DNA of 64,000 nucleotides from Levilactobacillus spicheri DSM 15429 (GCF_001435095.1 NZ_AZFC01000015.1:73864-137863), one strand, 5' to 3'; counted from the first letter of the stretch, positions 33,693 through 42,970 are shown. The notes: generated by a model not told the origin, from the sequence alone. Numbers and translations: made by a program.

Positions 33693-34064
33693 CTAGGATT
33701 CCAGCGTCGGCGTGGCCGCCTGTAGGGCCTGGACGTCGGCGATTTTTTCCTGTAAATGGTCGATGGAGTCGGCCAGCTGAGCCTGGCGAATGCGGGAGAC
33801 CGCCAGTTGGTCCTGCAGGATGGCGAGGCGTTCCGGAATCGTGGCGTCGCCCTGTTCGTAGATGGCGATGAAGTGCCGGATCTGGTGCAGGGTCATGCCG
33901 CAGCGCTTCACGCAGATGATGAAGTCCAGGCGGGCCAGATCGGCCGGCTGATAGTCCCGGATGCCGTTGATGCGGTGGACCGGGCCCAAGAGGCCCTGCT
34001 GCTCGTAGTAGCGCAGGGTCGGGGTGGATAGGTGGTATTGCTGGGCAACGGTTTCGATTTTCAT
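33693..34064 (-). CDS. MerR-family regulator (AdhR-like)
   Basis: A 123-residue regulator: N-terminal winged HTH (MKIETVAQQYHLSTPTLRYY, INGIRDY) and a coiled-coil dimer helix (about 75-115). It lacks a conserved cysteine metal site, like aldehyde- or redox-responsive MerR proteins that control alcohol dehydrogenases and aldo-keto reductases. ATG at 34064 follows AAGGAGG. It is divergent from the aldo-keto reductase at 34152 over a textbook MerR promoter. Confidence 0.9.
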   Translation of the reverse strand: MKIETVAQQYHLSTPTLRYYEQQGLLGPVHRINGIRDYQPADLARLDFIICVKRCGMTLHQIRHFIAIYEQGDATIPERLAILQDQLAVSRIRQAQLADSIDHLQEKIADVQALQAATPTLES

Positions 34065-34077
34065 CAGAGGTCCCTCC

Positions 34078-34108
34078 TTGACTTCAAGTATACTTTAAGT
34101 GCTAAGCT
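34078..34108 (+). promoter_or_regulatory. MerR-type promoter with 19-bp spacer
   Basis: TTGACT (34078-34083), 19-bp spacer, TAAGCT (34103-34108). The spacer region 34081-34100 is an 18-of-20 palindrome centred on AAGTATACTT, the expected MerR operator. Confidence 0.8.
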
Positions 34109-34151
34109 TTGCAACAGTTAAGACAGTCGTACACGGAAAGGATGGAAGACG

Positions 34152-35159
34152 ATGAAATTTGCCACATTAGGACACACGGATATTCGGGTCTCACGGGTCT
34201 GCGTCGGGGCCATGAGCTTTGGCCAGCCGGGTACGATGCACGACTGGACGCTGGACTATCCCGCTAGCGCGCGGGTGATCCAGCACGCCTTAGACCTGGG
34301 CATCAACTTTTTTGACACGGCCAACGGCTACTCGGCGGGGACCAGCGAGGAATACCTCGGCCGGGCGTTGACCGAAAACCACGTCGCCCGCGACCGGGTC
34401 GTCCTGGCCTCGAAGGTCTACTTCAATCCGGGACGGCTGTCCCAAGCGGCGATTCACCGGGAGATTGACGGCACCCTGCGGCGCTTAGGCACCGACTACC
34501 TGGACCTCTACATCATCCACCGCTTCGATTACGACACGCCCCTTGAGGAGACCATGGGTGCCTTGAACGACCTGGTCGTTGCCGGCAAGGTCCGCGCCAT
34601 CGGAGCCTCGGCGATGTACGGCTACCAGTTCGCCAATCTGCAGCAGGTCGCCAAGGACCACGGCTGGGCGGCCTTTCAGACCATGGAGAACCACTACAAC
34701 CTGCTGTACCGCGAGGACGAGCGCGAGCTGATTCCGATTTGCCGCCAGCAGGGCGTTTCCCTGATGCCGTACAGCCCGCTGGCCGCGGGGCACCTGAGCC
34801 ACCAGGACTGGCAGGCCGCGACCCTGCGGAGCCAAACGGACCGGGTGGCGATGGGCAAGTACGACCGGATGGAGACCGAGGACCAGCGCATCGTGGATCG
34901 CGTGCACCAGCTGGCCGAATCCAGGGGCGTCTCGATGTCGCAAATCGCGCTGGCCTGGCAGTGGGCCAAGGGCGTGACCGCGCCGATCGTTGGCTCGACC
35001 AAGGCCCGACACCTCGATGAGGCGGCCGCCGCGTTGGACGTGACGCTGACGCCCGCGGAGATCGCCAGCCTCGAGGAACCGTACGTGCCGCACCCCATCG
35101 TCGGGGCCCTCGACCACAACCCGGCTGCCGGGACGATGTTGATTGATGAGAAGAAGTAG
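34152..35159 (+). CDS. Aldo-keto reductase (YajO/PTCD-like family)
   Basis: A 335-residue NADPH-dependent reductase with LGHTDIRVSRVCVGAMSFG, GINFFDTANGYSAGTSEEYLG (Asp, Tyr), VLASKVY (Lys), LDLYIIHRFD (His) and C-terminal IVGSTKARHLDEA for cofactor binding. It probably detoxifies aldehydes. RBS GAAAGGATGG. It is a single gene under the divergent MerR regulator. Confidence 0.93.
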   Translation: MKFATLGHTDIRVSRVCVGAMSFGQPGTMHDWTLDYPASARVIQHALDLGINFFDTANGYSAGTSEEYLGRALTENHVARDRVVLASKVYFNPGRLSQAAIHREIDGTLRRLGTDYLDLYIIHRFDYDTPLEETMGALNDLVVAGKVRAIGASAMYGYQFANLQQVAKDHGWAAFQTMENHYNLLYREDERELIPICRQQGVSLMPYSPLAAGHLSHQDWQAATLRSQTDRVAMGKYDRMETEDQRIVDRVHQLAESRGVSMSQIALAWQWAKGVTAPIVGSTKARHLDEAAAALDVTLTPAEIASLEEPYVPHPIVGALDHNPAAGTMLIDEKK

Positions 35160-35162
35160 CGC

Positions 35163-35211
35163 CAAAAGAGACGTACATCGCCGGCAGTGGCTGATGCGCG
35201 TCTCTTTTTGA
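35163..35211. terminator. Bidirectional terminator
   Basis: Arms AAAAGAGACG and CGTCTCTTTTT between convergent genes. Confidence 0.85.
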
Positions 35212-35215
35212 CTGC

Positions 35216-36058
35216 TTAGGCAAACGTCCGCAGAATGGCCTGCGCGATTTCCGGGGCGTGGCTTTCCAGTGCGAAGTGGCCGCTGTTGACGCCCTGGACG
35301 ATGGCGTGGGGGTCGTCGCGGGTGAAGGCCTGCGCGCCGGGAAAGATGAAGGACGGGTCGTTTTTCCCCCAGATGGCCAGCAACGGGGGCTGGTAGTCCC
35401 GCAGGTAGCGCTGGAACGTCGGGTAGGCCTTGATGTTATTTTGGTAGTCAAAAATCAGGTCGAGCTGAGCGTCGGCGTAGTGCGGCCGCTGGGTGTAGGC
35501 GATGTCCAGCGTGTAGCCGTCCGGACCGACACTGTGGGCCGGGGTGCCGGTGAGGTACTGACCTCGGATGGTGTCCGGCGCGAAGGCGTTGCGGTAGGAT
35601 GCGCGTTTGGCCGCGGTCGGGTGGTCCCAGAAGTCCTGGCGGGTGGCCCACTTGGCGCCGAGGCCCTCGCGGTAGACGTTGCCGTTCTGGCTGACGATGC
35701 CGGCGATCCAGTCGGGATGCGCCGCGGCGATGTGAAAGCCAATCGGGGCCCCGTAATCGAAGACGTATAGGTAGAACTTTGACAAGCCCAGCTGGGTAAT
35801 GAAGTCGGTCATCACGGCCGCCAGGTGCGTAAAAGTGTAGGCGAAGTCGGCGGGGTCGGGCAGGCTTGACTGGCCGAAACCGGGGTAGTCCGGGGCAATC
35901 AGGTGAAAGTGGTCCGCCAATAGCGGCATCAGGTCGCGAAACATGTGGCTGGCGGACGGGAAGCCGTGGAGCAGGAGCATGGTCGGTTTCTGGGGGTCAC
36001 CGGCTTCGCGGTAGAAAATGGTGAGGTGGTCGATGGTGATGGTGTGGTAGGTGGTCAT
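35216..36058 (-). CDS. Alpha/beta hydrolase (epoxide hydrolase/dehalogenase-like)
   Basis: A 280-residue alpha/beta-fold hydrolase with HGFPSASHMFRDLMP (oxyanion region), PDYPGFGQS, a nucleophile elbow with Asp (VFDYGAPIGF) instead of GxSxG, as in epoxide hydrolases and haloalkane dehalogenases, WGKNDPSF (acid) and NSGHFALE (His). ATG at 36058 follows AAGGAG and is only 4 nt after the stop of the MarR gene, so the two form an operon. Confidence 0.88.
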   Translation of the reverse strand: MTTYHTITIDHLTIFYREAGDPQKPTMLLLHGFPSASHMFRDLMPLLADHFHLIAPDYPGFGQSSLPDPADFAYTFTHLAAVMTDFITQLGLSKFYLYVFDYGAPIGFHIAAAHPDWIAGIVSQNGNVYREGLGAKWATRQDFWDHPTAAKRASYRNAFAPDTIRGQYLTGTPAHSVGPDGYTLDIAYTQRPHYADAQLDLIFDYQNNIKAYPTFQRYLRDYQPPLLAIWGKNDPSFIFPGAQAFTRDDPHAIVQGVNSGHFALESHAPEIAQAILRTFA

Positions 36059-36062
36059 AGGT

Positions 36063-36482
36063 TTAGCTCCTTAGTTTTGCGTTGTTGGTGGTCAGTAGGC
36101 GGGTCATGGCGGCCTTATCCGGCCCCAGTTTGGCGTCCGTAAGCTGCCCCCAGGCACTGAGGCATTGGTTGGCCGTTTCTAAAAAGGCGGCACTGTCGGG
36201 AAGCAGGTCGACGGTGGCGGACTTGCCGACGGGGTACAGGTGAACCAGACCGCGCTGTTCGAGGCGCTGGACCATCCGGTAGATCGACGAACGGTCGTAG
36301 CCCAGGGTGGTCGCGAGGTCGGTGACCGTCTGGGGATGCCGGTCCTCTAAGGCCAGCATGATGTAGGAATAGGCGGGTTTCATCCCGGTCGGTTGAAAGG
36401 TCTGGGTGGCGAGACCCTCGACGGTGCGCATGTAGCGGGCCGCGGTGAAGTAGGCACAGGTCTCGTAGAAGTGGTGGGTCAT
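36063..36482 (-). CDS. MarR-family regulator
   Basis: A 139-residue winged-helix protein (TVTDLATTLGYDRSSIYRMVQRLEQRGLVHLYPVGK). ATG at 36482 has AAGGAG; earlier starts lack one. It is first gene of the operon with the alpha/beta hydrolase and likely autoregulates it. The C-terminal half is helical and ends in LLTTNNAKLRS. Confidence 0.85.
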   Translation of the reverse strand: MTHHFYETCAYFTAARYMRTVEGLATQTFQPTGMKPAYSYIMLALEDRHPQTVTDLATTLGYDRSSIYRMVQRLEQRGLVHLYPVGKSATVDLLPDSAAFLETANQCLSAWGQLTDAKLGPDKAAMTRLLTTNNAKLRS

Positions 36483-36565
36483 GGTAATCAGCTCCTTATC
36501 GTGTATGTACACTATAACACCGTCAGCAGCGGATGACCAGGCCAAAGTCGTTTCAGCGGCAGGTC

Positions 36566-36600
36566 AGAAAAAAGAGACGACCAGAATCAGTCGTCTCCTA
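36566..36600 (-). terminator. Terminator of the ABC exporter operon
   Basis: Arms GAGACGAC and GTCGTCTC followed by six T on the minus strand. Confidence 0.8.
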
Positions 36601-36704
36601 GGCAGCGGTGCGGTCGGACGGAGCTAATGTGGCAAGGATTCACCCAGCCACACAATCGTCTAAAATCCGGTCGCTGAATCCGTTTTTCTTAACGCCTCGT
36701 TACC

Positions 36705-37466
36705 CTAGTTCCGCCGGTCGTACGCCCAGATGGTCAGCGGGGCGAACACCAGCACGATGCCCCAGCCCATGAGGAACACCCAGCCCGCGGTCGGCGTCAG
36801 GGTCCCCCGGGCCAGAATCTGCCGGATGGCCGTGATGACGTAGGTGACCGGGTTCAGCGTGGCGATGATCTGCAGGAGCTTGGGCAGCGTCTTGATGGGC
36901 ACGAAGGCGTTGGAGAGAAAGGCCAGCAGCAACATGGTCATCAGCGAGAAACTCTGGACCATCGCGGCACTACTGGAGAGCAGGCCCACCAGCGCGTAAA
37001 TCCAGGAGATCGCCCAGCCGATGAAGACGGCGAGCAGTAAGATGACGACCACCCAACCGAAAGCCACGTTCGGCCGCCAGCCCATGCAGTAGCCGGTCAG
37101 CAGCGAGGCAACCGTGGCCACCAGGAGACGCAGGCTATCGGCGAGTAGCTGGCCGGCTAAGGGGGCAATTCGGGCGATGGGCAGGGACTTGAAACGGTCG
37201 AAGACCCCGGCGTCAACGTCCTCGCGAATCTGGGCGCCGGACCCCGACGCCGCAGAGAGGACCGTTTGGGCGAGGATACCCGGGACAATCGTGGGCAGGT
37301 AGGCGTGAACCCCTCCGGCGATGGCACCGCCGAAGAGGTAGCCGAAGAGAATCATGAACAAGATGGGTTGAATCAGGACGTCCATGAACTGGTCGGGGTT
37401 GTGCAACGTCTTGAGCAGGTTCCGGTAGGCCATGGTGCCGATATTTTGAAATAGGGAATGGGTCAT
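36705..37466 (-). CDS. ABC-2 type transporter permease (DrrB-like)
   Basis: A 253-residue permease with six predicted TM helices and the ABC-2 pattern (AYRNLLKTLHNPDQFMDVLIQPILFMILFGYLFGG in the N-terminal 55 residues). Drug or lipid exporters of the DrrAB type use such permeases as dimers with one ATPase. ATG at 37466 follows AGGAGG. It is 16 bp downstream of the ATPase gene. Confidence 0.9.
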   Translation of the reverse strand: MTHSLFQNIGTMAYRNLLKTLHNPDQFMDVLIQPILFMILFGYLFGGAIAGGVHAYLPTIVPGILAQTVLSAASGSGAQIREDVDAGVFDRFKSLPIARIAPLAGQLLADSLRLLVATVASLLTGYCMGWRPNVAFGWVVVILLLAVFIGWAISWIYALVGLLSSSAAMVQSFSLMTMLLLAFLSNAFVPIKTLPKLLQIIATLNPVTYVITAIRQILARGTLTPTAGWVFLMGWGIVLVFAPLTIWAYDRRN

Positions 37467-37482
37467 TTTTCTTCCTCCTAAC

Positions 37483-38418
37483 TTAATTCTGGCCAACGGT
37501 GAGCGCCATGAAAACGTCGTCCAACGTGGGGGCCTGCACGGCGAGGTGGGCGACCGGGATGGCCGCGCGTTTCAGCGCCGAGAGACCGATGGCGACCTGG
37601 TCGGTGGTGTGAAAGGGGGTGGTCAGGGTGTGGCCGCTGACCTGGGGGTGGGCCTCAAGGGCGGTCGCCAACACCTGCGCTGCCGGAGTCACCTGGTCCA
37701 GGTCGGCAATGGTCAGGACGAGTTTCGAGGCCCCGGTCGCTTCCTTGAGGGCCGCGGGGGTGCCGGTGCGAATCAACTTGCCGTGGTCGATGACGGCGAT
37801 TCGGTCGGCCAGGGTGTCGGCCTCCTCCAGGTACTGGGTCGTCAAGAAGACGGTCGAGCCTTGGGCGACCAGGTGTCGGATGGTTGTCCACATCTGCGTA
37901 CGGGTGCGGGGGTCGAGGCCGGTCGTGGGTTCGTCTAGGAAGATGAGGGCCGGCCGGGTAATCAGGCTGATGGCCAGGTCGACGCGCCGGCGCATGCCTC
38001 CGGAAAAGGTGGCGATGGGCTTATCGGCACTGTGCGTCAGGGAAAATTCATTGAGGAGTTCTTGGGTGCGTTGCCGGGCCTGCGCGCGGGTAAGCCCGTT
38101 GAGCCGGGAGAAGATCAGCAGGTTTTCGCGGGCGGAGAGGTCTTCGTCGAGGGCGGCGTTTTGGCCGGTGACCCCGAAGCACGCCCGGGCCGCGCGACCG
38201 GCCGTTTGCAGGTCGTGCCCGAAGATGGCGATGTGGCCCGCGCTGGGGGTCAGCAGTGTGGTGAGCATCCGCAGAATCGTGGTCTTTCCGGCGCCGTTGG
38301 GGCCCAACAGGCCGAAGACTTCCCCGGCGGGCACGGTGAACGACACGTCGTCGACTACGCGGTGCTGATTAAACGTTTTAGAGAGATGGGTGACACGAAT
38401 AGCGGTTTGAGCTGACAT
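37483..38418 (-). CDS. ABC transporter ATP-binding protein (DrrA-like)
   Basis: A 311-residue ATPase with Walker A GPNGAGKTT, signature FSGGMRRRVDLA, Walker B LIFLDEPT, D-loop GLDPRTR and H-loop TTQY, plus a C-terminal DrrA-type extension (about 225-311). It energises the permease at 36705. RBS GGAAGCG. It is divergent from a MarR regulator over an intergenic region with three copies of a TCAGGT-type operator, so the exporter is probably repressed by that regulator. Confidence 0.93.
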   Translation of the reverse strand: MSAQTAIRVTHLSKTFNQHRVVDDVSFTVPAGEVFGLLGPNGAGKTTILRMLTTLLTPSAGHIAIFGHDLQTAGRAARACFGVTGQNAALDEDLSARENLLIFSRLNGLTRAQARQRTQELLNEFSLTHSADKPIATFSGGMRRRVDLAISLITRPALIFLDEPTTGLDPRTRTQMWTTIRHLVAQGSTVFLTTQYLEEADTLADRIAVIDHGKLIRTGTPAALKEATGASKLVLTIADLDQVTPAAQVLATALEAHPQVSGHTLTTPFHTTDQVAIGLSALKRAAIPVAHLAVQAPTLDDVFMALTVGQN

Positions 38419-38445
38419 ACGAAACGCTTCCTTTTACTAAATTAA

Positions 38446-38521
38446 TCAGGTCCACCTGAACGAATTAGATTATAAGGTCCCCCTGACTAAAAGGCAAGTA
38501 AAATTAATCAGGTTGACCTGA
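38446..38521. promoter_or_regulatory. Three MarR operator sites
   Basis: TCAGGTCCACCTGA (38446-38459), a weaker TAAGGTCCCCCTGA (38473-38486) and TCAGGTTGACCTGA (38508-38521), pattern TCAGGTnnACCTGA. They lie between the divergent ABC exporter and MarR genes. Confidence 0.75.
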
Positions 38522-38570
38522 ATTAATCGGGCGTAACGCGTATAATAGGCGTCATGGAGGTGTTTAAGCG

Positions 38571-39101
38571 ATGGCAGATTTGATGAAGCAGGGAAAAACG
38601 GCGGGGAAGCTGGTGGAATTCGGCCTTCTCCAAAATATTGCGGAGGACGATTCCAAGCACCAAAGCGATTATAAGATGCTATTCCAGGGCCAGGGGAAGA
38701 TCCTTCTGGCGTTGAGCGACCACGACCGTTTGTCCCAGAAGGACTTGGTCGAGCGCCTCGATTTGACACCGCAATCGACGGCGGAATTCGTGCGTAAGTT
38801 GGAGAAGAAGGGGTTCGTTTCCCGGGAAAAGTCCGTCGCGGATAAGCGGGTGACCATCGTCAGCCTGACCGATCAGGGCCGCGCGGAGACCCAAAAGCGC
38901 ATGCAGGTGATCCCCCAGTACCTGCGCGTGCTGACGGATCAGGAGCTAGGACAGTTGAACCGAATCCTGGACAAGGTCAACGAACGGATGCTCCAAGATA
39001 TCCAGGAGGAGGACCCGACGTTACACAACAAGTACCACCAGCTGATGCTGCACCACGTCCTGAACAAGGTGCACCCTGATCAGTCGGTTGAACACGATTA
39101 A
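38571..39101 (+). CDS. MarR-family regulator of the ABC exporter
   Basis: A 176-residue winged-helix regulator (LSQKDLVERLDLTPQSTAEFVRKLEKKGFVSREKSVADKR over about 58-98). It has a long helical N-terminus and an acidic C-terminus. RBS GGAGG. It is divergent from the DrrAB-type genes and likely binds the three operators at 38446-38521. Confidence 0.9.
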   Translation: MADLMKQGKTAGKLVEFGLLQNIAEDDSKHQSDYKMLFQGQGKILLALSDHDRLSQKDLVERLDLTPQSTAEFVRKLEKKGFVSREKSVADKRVTIVSLTDQGRAETQKRMQVIPQYLRVLTDQELGQLNRILDKVNERMLQDIQEEDPTLHNKYHQLMLHHVLNKVHPDQSVEHD

Positions 39102-39127
39102 GACGCAATAGGATCAATACGATAAAT

Positions 39128-39172
39128 CATCCACTTCAACCGGAATTTGCGGTTGGGGTGGGTGGTTTTTTA
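39128..39172 (+). terminator. Terminator of the MarR gene
   Basis: Arms CCAC..AACCG and CGGTT..GTGG then six T. Confidence 0.7.
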
Positions 39173-39255
39173 GGGTGCACGGGGATGAACGCCGTCATCA
39201 CCGGTTTTCATTTCACGCCCAAACCGTTATCCTAGAACGTAGGAGGTTTTGGCAA

Positions 39256-40440
39256 GTGAAAGAGACAGCAACGTTATCGCGCAAAACGATTCTATTAATG
39301 GCGGTGGTGACCGGGGTCATCGTCGCCAACCTGAACTTTATTCAACCCATCGAGAACCTGATTGCCACGGAGTTTAGCCTATCTAAATCCGTGGTCGGGG
39401 CGTTGGCGATGGTCACCCAGTTGGGGTACGCCTTCGGGCTGCTCTTGATCGTTCCGTTGGGCGACATCTTCGACCGTTACCATCTGATTCAGGTCATGAT
39501 GGTCCTGTCGATCGGCTCGCTCCTGCTGGCCTACTGGGCGCCCAACGCCGGCGTGTTCGCCGTGGCAACGACCCTGGTCGGCATCACCTCGGTTGCCCCG
39601 CAGATCATCATTCCCTACGCCGGGTATCTGGCGCCCAGCCTGCAACGCGGGAAGGTTCTGGGCGTCGTCCTGAGCGGCCTGTTGACCGGGATCTTGCTCT
39701 CGCGGTCCTTCAGTGGCCTGCTCGGGAGCATTCTGCCTTGGCAGGACATCTACCTGATTGCGGCGGTCATCGACCTGGTCTTCCTGCTCATCGTCCACCG
39801 GTACCTGCCGCACGACGCGCGTGGGCACCAAGACCTGCGCTATTGGCCGGTGATCCGGACGCTGCCCCAGCTGTTCCTGCACCAACGCGCGTTACGCGGG
39901 TCGGCCATCAACGGCTTTTGCCTCTTCGGGATGTCCAACGTGCTCTGGTCGACGCTGGCCTTTTACCTGGCAGCCCAGTACCACCTGGGCAGTAGCGTCG
40001 CCGGACTCTTAGGCCTGCTGGGGATTGCCGGGGTGCTCGCGGCGCCCTGGATCGGCAACCTGGTCGACCAACGCTCGCCCCGGTTAACGATCGGGTTGAG
40101 CATGGTGCTCTCCGGGCTGGCGTTTGTGATTTTCTGGTTGGTCGGCTTCTGGCTGATCGGCCTGATTGTGGGGATCATCCTGCTCGACCTGGGGACCCAG
40201 TTCAGTCAGGTCTCCAACCAGGCCATCGTCCAGTCGCTCAACCGTCAGCAGAGTAGCCGGAACAACTCCGTCTTCATGTTCAGCTACTTCTTAGGCGGCT
40301 CGCTGGGGACGTTGGCGGCGACCTGGGCCTGGAGTCAAGCCGGTTGGACCGGCGTGTGCCTGGTCGCGGCCGCCTTCCTGGTGGTCGCGCTCTTGGGGCA
40401 CCTGATCATTGGGGAACCGGAAACGTTAACCACAGATTAA
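39256..40440 (+). CDS. MFS transporter
   Basis: A 394-residue, 12-TM major facilitator similar to the AraJ/YnfM-like group (NLNFIQPIENLIATEFSLS, PLGDIFDRY motif A). The GTG at 39256 is chosen because AGGAGG lies at 39241-39246; longer frames upstream have no SD. Substrate unknown. It stands alone behind a terminator. Confidence 0.85.
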   Translation: MKETATLSRKTILLMAVVTGVIVANLNFIQPIENLIATEFSLSKSVVGALAMVTQLGYAFGLLLIVPLGDIFDRYHLIQVMMVLSIGSLLLAYWAPNAGVFAVATTLVGITSVAPQIIIPYAGYLAPSLQRGKVLGVVLSGLLTGILLSRSFSGLLGSILPWQDIYLIAAVIDLVFLLIVHRYLPHDARGHQDLRYWPVIRTLPQLFLHQRALRGSAINGFCLFGMSNVLWSTLAFYLAAQYHLGSSVAGLLGLLGIAGVLAAPWIGNLVDQRSPRLTIGLSMVLSGLAFVIFWLVGFWLIGLIVGIILLDLGTQFSQVSNQAIVQSLNRQQSSRNNSVFMFSYFLGGSLGTLAATWAWSQAGWTGVCLVAAAFLVVALLGHLIIGEPETLTTD

Positions 40441-40451
40441 TGAATAAATGG

Positions 40452-40486
40452 AGAAGCGTTGGGCGTTGGCCGAACGCTTTTTTCAA
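40452..40486 (+). terminator. Terminator of the MFS gene
   Basis: Arms AGCGTT and AACGCT followed by six T. Confidence 0.7.
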
Positions 40487-40542
40487 AGACTTTTAGAGAA
40501 ATGTTCACCAATCCTAATTGTGCTAGTCATAAAAAGTCAGCC

Positions 40543-40558
40543 GGTTTCACGTGAAACA
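40543..40558. other. parS-like site 3
   Basis: GGTTTCACGTGAAACA: one terminal mismatch from the ParB consensus. It sits at the tip of a longer imperfect palindrome framed by AAAAGT and ACTTTTT. Confidence 0.75.
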
Positions 40559-40609
40559 CGGCCACTTTTTGTGGTATGCTAAACTGAATTTAATGAAGGA
40601 GGAACGCGC

Positions 40610-41434
40610 ATGACGATTAAGCTAGTGGCGTTTGACATGGACGGCACGTTTCTAAATGACCAAAACACCTATAACCACGCCCGGTTTGCGGAACTCTTAC
40701 GCAAGCTGCGGGCTCAGGGGGTGCGCGTGGTGGCGGCCAGTGGGTCGCAGTACCAGCGCCTCCAGACGCAATTCGAGGACTTCCAGGACCAGATGGACTT
40801 CGTGTCGCAAAACGGCGCGGTCGTCCACAGTGACGGCCAACTGCTGTCCGTGACGGCCATGCCCGCCGAGGCCGTAGCCGCGACGCTCGACGTCATCCAC
40901 CAGCAATTCGCCCCGAGCGACATCGCCGAGCATCTGGTGGCGGGGCTCAAGTCGGCCTACGTCGATGACCAGATTTCCGCGGCGGCCTACGAGCTGACCC
41001 ACCGCTACTACGACCACCTGACCCGGGTGCCAAGTCTCGCGACGATTACGCCAGCGCGTCTCCAAGACCAGGTCACCAGCATTGGCGTGACCTTCCAACC
41101 GGGCGTCGATTTCGCGGCGGTCATGCGGACGCTGCGTCAGGCGCTGCCGACCGAATTGGCCAGTCAAACATCCGGTTACAATACCGAGTTGATCAGTGAA
41201 AGTAGTGTCAATAAAGCGGCTGGATTGCGGCATTTACAGGCCCGTTTCGACATTGCCGACGACGAGCTGATGACCTTCGGCGATAATGAAAACGACCTGA
41301 GTATGTTGACGTTGACGCCCCACGGATACGCCATGGCCAACGCCACCGACTCGGTCAAGCAGCGGGTGATCCACCACACCGGAACCAACAACGCAGAAGG
41401 GGTTCTGGACGTTTTGGACCGCTTAGTCTCCTAA
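40610..41434 (+). CDS. HAD-superfamily phosphatase, Cof type
   Basis: A 274-residue Cof-like hydrolase with motif I DMDGTFLND, motif II SGSQYQRL, a C2 cap and motif III/IV GDNENDLSML. It probably acts on phosphorylated sugars or cofactors. RBS AAGGAGG and ATG at 40610. It is a paralogue of the hydrolase at 13506 but with backbone-like GC, a parS-like site just upstream and a strong terminator downstream. Confidence 0.92.
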   Translation: MTIKLVAFDMDGTFLNDQNTYNHARFAELLRKLRAQGVRVVAASGSQYQRLQTQFEDFQDQMDFVSQNGAVVHSDGQLLSVTAMPAEAVAATLDVIHQQFAPSDIAEHLVAGLKSAYVDDQISAAAYELTHRYYDHLTRVPSLATITPARLQDQVTSIGVTFQPGVDFAAVMRTLRQALPTELASQTSGYNTELISESSVNKAAGLRHLQARFDIADDELMTFGDNENDLSMLTLTPHGYAMANATDSVKQRVIHHTGTNNAEGVLDVLDRLVS

Positions 41435-41460
41435 TTAGCACTGTTAATGAAAATTTTTTT

Positions 41461-41507
41461 CAAAGCCGATAATCGCGTGAAAATACCGCGGTTATCGGCT
41501 TTCTTAA
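41461..41507 (+). terminator. Terminator of the HAD gene
   Basis: Arms AAAGCCGATAA and TTATCGGCTTT. Confidence 0.85.
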
Positions 41508-41530
41508 TTGGTCTAACCACACAACTAACG

Positions 41531-41544
41531 TGAAACCGTTTACA
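41531..41544 (+). promoter_or_regulatory. cre site (CcpA operator)
   Basis: TGAAACCGTTTACA matches the cre consensus TGWAANCGNTNWCA at every position. It lies just upstream of an AT-rich promoter with TATAAT at 41565-41570, so the sugar porter is likely under carbon catabolite control. Confidence 0.85.
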
Positions 41545-41611
41545 TTTTTAGTAAAATGTTTTATTATAATTTCTGTTGAAAAAAGACCATTGAAGGAGAG
41601 GGACAAAAGTC

Positions 41612-42970
41612 ATGCAACATCGTTTGAGTACATCATTTATTTTCATATTCGGAGCCCTCGGGGGATTGCTGTTCGGTTTCGACACCGGGATCATTTCGGG
41701 TGCCTCACCATTGATTGAAACGAACTTTTCGTTAAACATCGCTGAAACCGGATTCATCACCTCGTCCGTTTTAATTGGCTCTTCATTGGGAGCGCTTTCA
41801 ATCGGACCGCTGGCGGACCGTTACGGCCGGCGGAAGCTGCTGATCCTGGCAGCCATCCTGTTCTTAGTCGGCTCGTCGCTGTCGATGGTCGCCATGGGGT
41901 TCGTCTCCATGGTCATCGCCCGGATCATTTTAGGGTTGGCCGTCGGGTCCGCGTCCGCGTTGACGCCGGCCTACCTGGCTGAATTGGCGCCGGCCGACCG
42001 GCGGGGGTCACTGGGGACCATGTTCCAACTGATGGTCACGCTGGGGATCTTGCTGGCCTACGTGTCCAACCTGGGCTTCCTGCACCACAACCTGCTGGGG
42101 ATTCGTGACTGGCGGTGGATGCTGGGGTCCGCGTTGATTCCAGCCGCCGCGTTGCTGATTGGGGGACTCCTGTTGCCCGAATCACCCCGGTTCTTGGTGG
42201 AAAAGGGCAAGGTCGACGACGCCCGCAACGTTTTAAAGTACTTACGTCAAGACAGTGATGTCGATCCGGAAAAGGAACTGAACGACATCCAAAGCATCGC
42301 CCACCAACAAAAGGGCGGCCTGAAGGAACTCTTCACGGTCGCACGGCCAGCCGTCATCGTGGCCGTGGGCATCATGCTGCTGCAACAATTAGTCGGCATC
42401 AACTCCGTCATCTACTTCCTGCCCCAAGTTTTCATTAAAGGCTTCGGGTTCGCCGAAAGCAGTGCCATCTGGATTTCCGTTGGCATCGGGATTGTCAACT
42501 TCCTGGTCACCATCATTGCCTACAGCGTGATGGACAAGTTCGACCGCAAGAAGTTGTTGATCTTCGGGTCGATCGTGATGGCCGTTTCGCTGGGCATCTT
42601 AGCGGTGATGAACTTCACCATGAGCGTGCAACAGACGGCCGTTCCAACCATGATTCTGATCGCCATCTACATCTTCGGGTTTGCCATTTCCTGGGGACCG
42701 ATTGCGTGGGTCATGATTGGGGAAATCTTCCCGTTGAGTGTCCGGGGTGTGGGCTCGTCCATCGGGTCCGCGGCCAACTGGATCGGGAACTTCATCGTGT
42801 CCCAATTCTTCCTGGTACTGCTGGACGCCTTTAACAACAACGTGGGTGGGCCGTTCGCTATCTTCGGCGTCTTCTCCGTGTTGTCCATTTTCTTCGTGCA
42901 CTACTTGGTTCCGGAAACCCGGGGCAAGTCCTTGGAACAGATCGAACTGGATCTGCGGCACGCTGAATAA
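41612..42970 (+). CDS. Sugar porter (MFS sugar:H+ symporter, XylE/AraE type)
   Basis: A 452-residue, 12-TM symporter. Family signatures are all visible: GLLFGFDTGIISGA, GPLADRYGRRK, PAYLAELAPADRRG, PESPRFLV, QQLVGINSVIYF and PETRGKSLEQIE. It is a likely pentose or hexose importer; the exact sugar cannot be read from the sequence. RBS AAGGAGAGGG. A perfect cre site precedes its promoter. Confidence 0.94.
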   Translation: MQHRLSTSFIFIFGALGGLLFGFDTGIISGASPLIETNFSLNIAETGFITSSVLIGSSLGALSIGPLADRYGRRKLLILAAILFLVGSSLSMVAMGFVSMVIARIILGLAVGSASALTPAYLAELAPADRRGSLGTMFQLMVTLGILLAYVSNLGFLHHNLLGIRDWRWMLGSALIPAAALLIGGLLLPESPRFLVEKGKVDDARNVLKYLRQDSDVDPEKELNDIQSIAHQQKGGLKELFTVARPAVIVAVGIMLLQQLVGINSVIYFLPQVFIKGFGFAESSAIWISVGIGIVNFLVTIIAYSVMDKFDRKKLLIFGSIVMAVSLGILAVMNFTMSVQQTAVPTMILIAIYIFGFAISWGPIAWVMIGEIFPLSVRGVGSSIGSAANWIGNFIVSQFFLVLLDAFNNNVGGPFAIFGVFSVLSIFFVHYLVPETRGKSLEQIELDLRHAE

